From assembly GCF_029338175.1 (NCBI RefSeq), contig NZ_CP119862.1, forward strand, positions 1,364,001 through 1,428,000: 64,000 nucleotides of DNA. The letters are read 5' to 3'. Both the position numbers and the translations under genes were made by a program. This document shows, one piece after another, positions 58,319 to 64,000 of this stretch (positions are counted from its first letter, which is position 1; every line of letters begins with the position of its first letter). The stretch is from Citrobacter enshiensis (lineage in GTDB: Bacteria > Pseudomonadota > Gammaproteobacteria > Enterobacterales > Enterobacteriaceae). The notes below the pieces were generated by a model, which saw only the letters and a program-made list of their open reading frames with translations, searched no databases and was not told the DNA's origin.

Positions 58319-60046
58319 TTAGCAGATTGTTTTTTCTTCAATGAACTTGTTAACCAGCGTCATTAACTCGTCCGTTGTCGGTTGAGCAAGAGCCTGCTCT
58401 GCTAACACCTTCGCATCTTCGAAGTTCGTGTTACGGATAATCTTCTTAATGCGCGGGATAGAAATGGCGCTCATAGAGAATTCGTCCAGACCCATCCCCA
58501 GCAACAGAAGTGTAGCACGTTCGTCGCCTGCAAGCTCACCACACATGCCAGTCCATTTGCCTTCCGCATGAGAAGCATCGATAACCTGCTTGATAAGCGT
58601 CAGGACAGACGGTGACATTGGCTGGTAAAGGTGTGAAATCATATCATTACCACGGTCAACTGCCAGGGTATACTGCGTTAAATCATTGGTACCGATACTA
58701 AAGAAGTCCACTTCTTTGGCTAAATGACGCGCAATGGTCGCGGCGGCCGGTGTTTCCACCATCACGCCAATCTCAATGCTCTCGTCAAAGGCTTTCCCTT
58801 CGTCACGCAGTTCCTGTTTGTAGATTTCGATCTCTTTGCGCAGTTCGCGTACTTCTTCAACAGAGATGATCATCGGGAACATGATGCGCAATTTACCGAA
58901 AGCAGACGCACGCAGGATGGCGCGAACCTGGTCACGCAGGATCTCTTTACGATCCAGTGCGATACGCACAGCACGCCAGCCGAGGAACGGGTTCTCTTCT
59001 TTCGGGAAGTTCATGTACGGCAGCTCTTTGTCGCCGCCGATGTCCATGGTACGTACGATAACAGCCTGAGAGCCACACGCTTCAGCAACGGCTTTATACG
59101 CCGCAAACTGCTCTTCTTCGGTTGGCAGAGCGTCACGGTCCATGAACAGGAATTCGGTGCGGTACAGACCAACACCTTCAGCGCCGTTACGCTCGGCACC
59201 TTCAACATCACGTACAGTACCGATGTTAGCGCAAACCTCAACCTGATGACCGTCAAGCGTGATGGCCGGCAGATCTTTCAGTTTCGCCAGTTCGGCTTTC
59301 TCAGTCGCAACTTGCTCCTGAACCGCACGCAGCTGTTCGATTTCTTCGTTAGTTGGGTTGACGTAAACCAGGTTGTTTACGGCATCCAGAATCAGATAGT
59401 CGTCATTTTTTACCTGAGCGGTCACGCTACCGGTACCTACGATGGCGGGCAGTTCCAGAGAACGCGCCATAATAGAGGTATGCGAAGTACGACCACCAGC
59501 GTCAGTAATGAAACCCAGCACCTTGTTCAGGTTCAGCTGCGCAGTTTCTGACGGCGTCAGGTCAGCCGCAACCAGGATAACTTCGTCCTGAATTGAGCTC
59601 AAATCGATAATTGCCAGACCAAGGATATTACGTAGCAGACGTTTACCGATGTCACGTACGTCAGCCGCACGTTCTTTCAGGTATTCATCATCCAGCTCTT
59701 CCAGAGCAGTGGCCTGACCTTCGATAATTTCATGCGCAGCTGCATCAGCCGTCATGTGTTTATCTTTAATCAGGGCTATGATTTCCTGCTCCAGCTCCTC
59801 ATCTTCGAGCAGCATAATATGCCCTTCAAAGATGGCTTCTTTCTCTTCACCGAACGTTTCACCAGCTTTCGTTTTGATCGCTTCCAGTTGCGAAGATGCC
59901 TTGGCACGACCGCTCAGAAAACGTTCAACTTCCTGATCAACCTTGTCGGCAGAAATTTTTTTCCGGTCAATGACGATTTCGTCTTCTTTCAGCAGCAGTG
60001 CTTTGCCGAAAGCGATACCCGGGGATGCTAAAATGCCTGAAATCAT
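58319..60046 (-). CDS. ptsI: PTS enzyme I
   Basis: 575 aa; phosphorylated by PEP and passes phosphate to HPr. The active His is in [24 protein letters not shown] (His189), the PEP-utilising signature in [21 protein letters not shown] and the active-site Cys in [13 protein letters not shown]. Nearly identical to E. coli. 44 bases after ptsH. Confidence 0.98.
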   Translation of the reverse strand: MISGILASPGIAFGKALLLKEDEIVIDRKKISADKVDQEVERFLSGRAKASSQLEAIKTKAGETFGEEKEAIFEGHIMLLEDEELEQEIIALIKDKHMTADAAAHEIIEGQATALEELDDEYLKERAADVRDIGKRLLRNILGLAIIDLSSIQDEVILVAADLTPSETAQLNLNKVLGFITDAGGRTSHTSIMARSLELPAIVGTGSVTAQVKNDDYLILDAVNNLVYVNPTNEEIEQLRAVQEQVATEKAELAKLKDLPAITLDGHQVEVCANIGTVRDVEGAERNGAEGVGLYRTEFLFMDRDALPTEEEQFAAYKAVAEACGSQAVIVRTMDIGGDKELPYMNFPKEENPFLGWRAVRIALDRKEILRDQVRAILRASAFGKLRIMFPMIISVEEVRELRKEIEIYKQELRDEGKAFDESIEIGVMVETPAAATIARHLAKEVDFFSIGTNDLTQYTLAVDRGNDMISHLYQPMSPSVLTLIKQVIDASHAEGKWTGMCGELAGDERATLLLLGMGLDEFSMSAISIPRIKKIIRNTNFEDAKVLAEQALAQPTTDELMTLVNKFIEEKTIC

Positions 60047-60090
60047 AACCCTACCTTACTTGTGACTGATTTTTAAAAGAACCCGGAAAA

Positions 60091-60348
60091 TTACTCGAGT
60101 TCCGCCATCAGTTTAACCAGATGTTCAACCGCTTTCTGCTCGTCTTCACCTTCTGCTGCGATGGTAACGACGGTCCCCTGAGTCAAGCCCAGAGTCTGCA
60201 GTTTGAACAGGCTTTTTGCGCTAGCGCTTTTGCCGTTGGAGGTCACAGTAATATCAGAAGTGAAGCCTTTCGCTTCTTTAACAAACTGAGCAGCAGGGCG
60301 GGTGTGCAGACCGTTCGGAGCGGTAATGGTAACTTCTTGCTGGAACAT
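60091..60348 (-). CDS. ptsH: HPr, PTS phosphocarrier protein
   Basis: 85 aa, essentially identical to E. coli HPr. Active His15 in [19 protein letters not shown] and the conserved Ser46 region [19 protein letters not shown]. First gene of ptsHI-crr. SD GGGGAAATATA before ATG 60348. Confidence 0.98.
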   Translation of the reverse strand: MFQQEVTITAPNGLHTRPAAQFVKEAKGFTSDITVTSNGKSASAKSLFKLQTLGLTQGTVVTIAAEGEDEQKAVEHLVKLMAELE

Positions 60349-60682
60349 TATATTTCCCCAACTTATAGGTTTAGTGTTGTGGAACTAAAGTCTAGCCTGG
60401 CGGCTCAACTTTAGCCTGTATTGTTAGCGCCGGCGTAAACGGGGCACGACACAGTCGGTGTTCTACGCAATTCCGTTGCTGGCAACTTCTGGCCGCTGAC
60501 GTTTCGCTCGTCATTAAACATTATGCCGCTAAAGGGAGACTTGAACCAAATCATAAAATCGATTCAGCTAGCGGTTTTCGTGTAACGATTAATTTCGCGC
60601 ATCAAAATAATTAGTCTGGTTAAATACCAGACCCGGCAGGGTGAATCAATGCCAGGAGGAGTGAAACTTTGAAGCAGGCCAC
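60349..60682. other. ptsH upstream region without genes
   Basis: About 330 bp with no credible ORF. On the minus strand it should carry the multiple CRP/Cra-controlled ptsH promoters known from E. coli. A Cra site is clear (60555-60568). An inverted repeat GTCTGG / CCAGAC (60614-60632, 7-base loop) lies farther upstream. I could not fix -10/-35 pairs with confidence. Confidence 0.65.
60555..60568 (-). promoter_or_regulatory. Cra (FruR) operator upstream of ptsH
   Basis: On the minus strand it reads GCTGAATCGATTTT, which fits the Cra consensus RSTGAAWCSNTHHW at every position. It lies about 207 bases before the ptsH start. Cra control of ptsHI is established in E. coli. Confidence 0.75.
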
Positions 60683-60710
60683 AAAAAAGCGCCCAAAAAG
60701 GCGCTTTTTT
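60683..60710 (-). terminator. Terminator of cysK
   Basis: AAAAAAGCGCC / GGCGCTTTTTT around a short A-rich loop; the A/T tails on both sides make it bidirectional. It ends cysK (minus) 23 bases past its stop. Confidence 0.85.
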
Positions 60711-60732
60711 ACGCGTTATTAACATGCTGGCA

Positions 60733-61704
60733 TTACTGTTGCAGTTCTTTCTCAGTGAAGAGATCGGCAAACAATGCAGTGCTCAGATAACGCTCACCTG
60801 ATGATGGTAATATAACCACAATATTCTTACCGGTAAAGGCTTCATCTTGCTGGAGCTTAAGCGCTGCAGCAACGGCGGCGCCTGAGGAGATACCCGCCAG
60901 AATACCTTCTTCTTCCATCAGACGACGTGCGGTGGAAATGGCCTCATCGTTGGTGATGCCGACAACTTTATCAATCAGTTTCAGATCCAGGTTGCCGGGG
61001 ATGAAGCCCGCGCCGATACCCTGAATTTTGTGCGGACCGGGTTTCAGTTCTTCGCCTGCCAGCGCCTGAGCGATAACCGGAGAGTCCGTCGGCTCAACGG
61101 CAACGGTGATAAGATCCGTTTTGCCTTTCGTTCCCTTAATGTAGCGGGTTACGCCGGTGAGCGTACCGCCAGTACCAACGCCAGAGATAAACACATCGAC
61201 CTGACCGTCGGTATCTTCCCAAATTTCCGGGCCGGTGGTTTTCTCATGAATTTCAGGGTTTGCCGGGTTGCTGAACTGTTGGAGTAACAGGTACTTAACC
61301 GGATCGCTGGCGACGATCTCTTCGGCCTTCTGGATTGCGCCTTTCATGCCTTTTGCGCCTTCGGTCAGCACCAGATTTGCGCCCAGCGCTTTAAGGAGCT
61401 TACGACGCTCAATGCTCATGGTTTCCGGCATGGTCAACGTCAGTTTGTAGCCACGAGCTGCCGCCACATACGCCAGAGCGATACCCGTGTTGCCGCTGGT
61501 TGGCTCGACCAGTTCAACACCTGGTTTCAGTACGCCACGTTTTTCGGCATCCCAAATCATATTGGCACCGATACGGCATTTGACGCTGAAGCTCGGGTTA
61601 CGTGATTCCACCTTCGCCAGAATGCGTCCGTTACCGATACGGTTCAGTCGAACCAGCGGCGTATGACCGATAGTCAGCGAGTTATCTTCAAAAATCTTAC
61701 TCAT
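60733..61704 (-). CDS. cysK: CysK, cysteine synthase A
   Basis: O-acetylserine sulfhydrylase A; main cysteine synthase from sulfide, and partner of CysE (serine acetyltransferase). 323 aa, E. coli length. PLP Lys in [26 protein letters not shown] loop, phosphate loop [24 protein letters not shown]. Own CysB-type promoter upstream. Confidence 0.98.
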   Translation of the reverse strand: MSKIFEDNSLTIGHTPLVRLNRIGNGRILAKVESRNPSFSVKCRIGANMIWDAEKRGVLKPGVELVEPTSGNTGIALAYVAAARGYKLTLTMPETMSIERRKLLKALGANLVLTEGAKGMKGAIQKAEEIVASDPVKYLLLQQFSNPANPEIHEKTTGPEIWEDTDGQVDVFISGVGTGGTLTGVTRYIKGTKGKTDLITVAVEPTDSPVIAQALAGEELKPGPHKIQGIGAGFIPGNLDLKLIDKVVGITNDEAISTARRLMEEEGILAGISSGAAVAAALKLQQDEAFTGKNIVVILPSSGERYLSTALFADLFTEKELQQ

Positions 61705-61743
61705 GGCCTGTCCTTAACTGTATGAAATTGGGGTACAAGGGCT

Positions 61744-61771
61744 AGCATACCCGCTCAGAGAATATGCGGAA
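61744..61771 (-). promoter_or_regulatory. cysK promoter (probable)
   Basis: On the minus strand TTCCGC (61766-61771), 16 bases, TATGCT (61744-61749), 40 bases before the cysK ATG. The upstream AT-rich stretch to about 61800 is where CysB binds in the very similar E. coli/Salmonella promoter. Confidence 0.6.
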
Positions 61772-61828
61772 GTAAGGATTTAGCATATCTATATTCAGAA
61801 GGGAAATAATGGGGATCCAGATGGAATA

Positions 61829-61850
61829 AGGAGCGGCATAAGCCACTCCT
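61829..61850 (-). terminator. Hairpin downstream of cysZ
   Basis: On the minus strand AGGAGTGGC-TTAT-GCCGCTCCT pairs fully (one G-U) and is followed by TATTCC; a T run lies on the other side instead. It is a weak terminator for cysZ 38 bases past its stop. Confidence 0.5.
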
Positions 61851-61888
61851 TTTTTGCACAATTTTTTTACAAAGAGAAAAAAGATCAA

Positions 61889-62650
61889 TTACTTCCAGAG
61901 GGCATGTTTATCACGATAACAATCCACCCACATTGCCGTCGCGCCGCAGACGGCAACCGGCATAATGAACAGGTTGAGCACGGGCAGCATAGTGAACAGA
62001 CTGGTCAGCGCGCCGAACTGCATATTGGTGACTTTTTTCGTACGCAGGGCATTCCTCATCTCTTTGAAAGGCACCTTGTGGTTGTCGAAGGGATAGTCGC
62101 AGTATTGAATCGCCAACATCCACGCGCTAAACAAGAACCACAGCACCGGCGCGACGGTTTGCCCGATGCCGGGAATAAAATAGAGAACCAGCAGGGCAAT
62201 CGCGCGCGGGAGATACCACGCCAGTTTTTGCCATTCACGTTTCATGATGCGCGGCACATCTTTCATGATGCCGAGTACGCCGGTGTCGGGAGGCATCGCC
62301 CCGGTTAAACGCGCTTCAAGCTGTTCTGCCAGCAAACCATTAAACGGCGCGGCAATCCAGTTGGCGAGCGTCGAGAAGAAATAGCCGAATACCAGCAGCA
62401 CAGAGAGGACGACAATCGGCCACAGCAGGTAGCTTAACCACTGTAGCCAGTCCGGTACATGGCTCATCAGCGAAGGTATCCAGCTGTCCAGCTCGGTAAA
62501 CAGCCACCAAAACGCGCTGCCCATCAACAGAATGTTGACCATCAAAGGTAAAATCACAAAGCGACGGATACCCGGTTGGGTGACCAACTTCCATCCCTGA
62601 GAAAAATAATAGAAACCGCTGCGTGGCGCAGCTGCGGATGATGAAACCAT
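61889..62650 (-). CDS. cysZ: CysZ, sulfate transporter
   Basis: 253 aa inner-membrane protein with about four hydrophobic segments ([95 protein letters not shown]). It takes up sulfate for cysteine synthesis. E. coli CysZ length and sequence. Divergent from zipA. Confidence 0.96.
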   Translation of the reverse strand: MVSSSAAAPRSGFYYFSQGWKLVTQPGIRRFVILPLMVNILLMGSAFWWLFTELDSWIPSLMSHVPDWLQWLSYLLWPIVVLSVLLVFGYFFSTLANWIAAPFNGLLAEQLEARLTGAMPPDTGVLGIMKDVPRIMKREWQKLAWYLPRAIALLVLYFIPGIGQTVAPVLWFLFSAWMLAIQYCDYPFDNHKVPFKEMRNALRTKKVTNMQFGALTSLFTMLPVLNLFIMPVAVCGATAMWVDCYRDKHALWK

Positions 62651-62880
62651 AATCAGGACATGCTCCTTTTGTTTAAGCCCCGGCTAAACTTTGTCTATCT
62701 TACCGTGTTGTGGCCTGGTGGACAGTTAAGAAATGTTCGAAAAAACAGCAAAAAGTACAATTTTGTTCATCTTTATGCTGTGAAAGACAAGAGTCCACTT
62801 GCACTTGAGGTAATCGGCAAATACTCTTAGTGAGTAAATGTTTGCCGTGGTGGCAAGGTGTTAGAACAACAGAGAATATA

Positions 62881-63879
62881 ATGATGCAGGATTTGCGTCT
62901 GATATTAATCATTGTTGGCGCGATCGCCATAATCGCTTTACTGGTACATGGTTTCTGGACCAGCCGTAAAGAACGATCTTCTATGTTCCGCGATCGTCCA
63001 CTAAAACGCATGAAATCAAAACGTGACGACGAATCGTTTGACGACGATGTCGAACAAGACGACGAAGGCGTGGGTGAAGTTCGTGTTCACCGCGTAAATC
63101 ATGCCCCGGGCAATGCACAGGAGCATGACGCACCTCGCCAGCCGCCGCAACACCAGTACCAGCCGCCTTATGCGTCTGCGCAGCCGCGTCAACCGGCTCA
63201 GCAACCGCCGGGAGCGCCGGTACCGCCGCAGCATGCTCAGCCGCAGCCAGTACAACAGCCGCAGTCGGTACAACCGCCTGTGCAGCATCAGCCGGTACAA
63301 CAACCGGCTGCGCCGCAGGTGCAACCGGTTCAGCAACCTGTGCAGCACGCCCCGCAACCTGCGCCGCAAACATTCCAGCCAGCGGAACCCGTTGCCGAGT
63401 CAATACCTCAGCCAGAACCTGTCGTGGAAGCGCCGCCAGCGCCTGAAAAACCGCAGCCTAAAGAAGCGGTCATTATCATGAACGTCGCAGCGCATCACGG
63501 CACCGAGTTGAACGGTGAGATCCTGCTGAACAGCATTCAGCAAGCCGGCTTCAAGTTTGGCGATATGAATATTTTCCATCGTCATTTAAGCCCGGATGGC
63601 AGCGGTCCTGCACTATTCAGCCTGGCAAATATGGTGAATCCAGGGACGTTTGATCCTGAAATGACGGGTGATTTCACCACCCCAGGGGTGACTATTTTCA
63701 TGCAGGTGCCGTCCTACGGCGATGAACTGCAAAACTTTAAGCTGATGCTGCAGTCAGCACAGCACATCGCCGACGAAGTGGGCGGCGTGGTGCTTGACGA
63801 CCAACGCAGAATGATGACCCCGCAGAAATTGCGTGAGTATCAGGACCGCATCCGCGAAGTGAAAGACGCTAACGCCTGA
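62881..63879 (+). CDS. zipA: ZipA, cell division protein
   Basis: Essential inner-membrane anchor that tethers FtsZ at the division site. 332 aa (E. coli 328). N-terminal membrane helix ([21 protein letters not shown], about 5-25), a charged segment (to about 70), a long Pro/Gln linker (about 85-190) with repeated PVQQP-like units, and the C-terminal FtsZ-binding domain ([29 protein letters not shown] ... REVKDANA). ATG 62881 matches E. coli; an upstream ATG in frame adds 17 unsupported residues. Confidence 0.97.
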   Translation: MMQDLRLILIIVGAIAIIALLVHGFWTSRKERSSMFRDRPLKRMKSKRDDESFDDDVEQDDEGVGEVRVHRVNHAPGNAQEHDAPRQPPQHQYQPPYASAQPRQPAQQPPGAPVPPQHAQPQPVQQPQSVQPPVQHQPVQQPAAPQVQPVQQPVQHAPQPAPQTFQPAEPVAESIPQPEPVVEAPPAPEKPQPKEAVIIMNVAAHHGTELNGEILLNSIQQAGFKFGDMNIFHRHLSPDGSGPALFSLANMVNPGTFDPEMTGDFTTPGVTIFMQVPSYGDELQNFKLMLQSAQHIADEVGGVVLDDQRRMMTPQKLREYQDRIREVKDANA

Positions 63880-63908
63880 TTCTACTCAGGCGTGACATTT
63901 CCTTTCTG

Positions 63909-63934
63909 AACCCCCGCCTGTCGGGGGTTTTTTA
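63909..63934 (+). terminator. Intrinsic terminator after zipA
   Basis: AACCCCCG / CGGGGGTT stem with a short loop, followed by TTTTTAT; lies 30 bases past zipA and before ligA. Confidence 0.88.
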
Positions 63935-63950
63935 TCATTGATGGTGCGAT

Positions 63951-64000
63951 ATGGAATCAATCGAACAACAACTGACAGAATTACGAACCGCACTTCGCCA
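63951..64000 (+). CDS. ligA: LigA, NAD-dependent DNA ligase (3' end outside window)
   Basis: Only the first 16 codons are visible: MESIEQQLTELRTALR, matching the start of E. coli LigA. The essential replicative ligase follows zipA in E. coli too. SD is weak (GGTGCGAT). Confidence 0.9.
   Translation, partial: MESIEQQLTELRTALR

Noticed and set aside
61829-61855. Plus-strand terminator reading of the hairpin between cysK and cysZ
   Set aside because: The T run is on the plus strand, but both flanking genes are on the minus strand and the plus-strand stem has a C-A mismatch; the minus-strand reading pairs better.
63130-63460. CRISPR-like or tandem repeat array in zipA
   Set aside because: The repeats are short, degenerate, in frame and lie in the known P/Q-rich linker of ZipA.

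Overview
The window is a stretch of Enterobacteriaceae core chromosome. Gene order and protein sequences closely follow the E. coli K-12 segment from bamC to ligA, here read in the ligA direction, but several features fit the Citrobacter/Salmonella side better. There is no yfeW between murP and yfeX. There is no prophage in the eut operon. The stretch between cysM and crr carries a class I glutamine amidotransferase gene and ptsJ (a MocR regulator known from Salmonella) where E. coli has yfeS and yfeK. I would call it Citrobacter or a near relative. Almost every gene is intact; only bamC at the left edge and ligA at the right edge are cut by the window.

Left part (1-22.5 kb): bamC (outer-membrane assembly lipoprotein), purC behind a PurR box, ypfJ-tmcA-ypfH, then yffB-dapE-ypfN on the minus strand. 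Next come the 19-codon gene ypfM, the efflux pump acrD, the nitrate/nitrite sensor narQ, aegA, nudK and ypfG. The stress-linked pentose phosphate pair talA-tktB runs leftward and is divergent from maeB.

Centre (22.6-37.8 kb): a complete 17-gene ethanolamine utilisation operon, eutS-P-Q-T-D-M-N-E-J-G-H-A-B-C-L-K-R. It encodes the shell proteins (S, M, N, L, K), the B12-dependent ammonia lyase (B, C), its reactivase (A), the corrinoid adenosyltransferase (T), the acetaldehyde enzymes (E, G, D), permease H, accessory proteins (P, Q, J) and the activator R. The operon is split by a duplicated ~140 bp repeat with terminal inverted repeats (between eutQ/eutT and eutE/eutJ) and by a REP pair (eutG/eutH). 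EutT has Ser instead of the first Cys of its metal motif.

Right part (37.8-64 kb): two accessory minus-strand genes of unknown function sit between eutR and hemF (a protein rich in CxxC knuckles and an ankyrin-repeat protein). They are followed by amiA-hemF, an ERIC element, ypeA-yfeZ, yfeY behind a sigma-E-like promoter, yfeX, the MurNAc catabolic genes murQ-murP divergent from murR, and ucpA. Then come the sulfate/thiosulfate operon cysPUWA with cysM, the ptsJ/amidotransferase pair divergent from pdxK and a small coupled gene, ptsH-ptsI-crr, cysK, cysZ, zipA and the start of ligA. Cysteine synthesis (cysPUWAM, cysK, cysZ), PTS sugar uptake (ptsHI-crr, murP) and two-carbon metabolism (eut, maeB) are the main themes.

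I found no rRNA, tRNA, CRISPR array, insertion sequence or prophage. The most unusual signals are the paired hairpin-forming repeats inside eut, the EutT substitution, the accessory pair next to eutR, and the ptsJ-amidotransferase/pdxK-79-aa divergent cluster. All comparisons with E. coli or Salmonella are from memory, not from a search.
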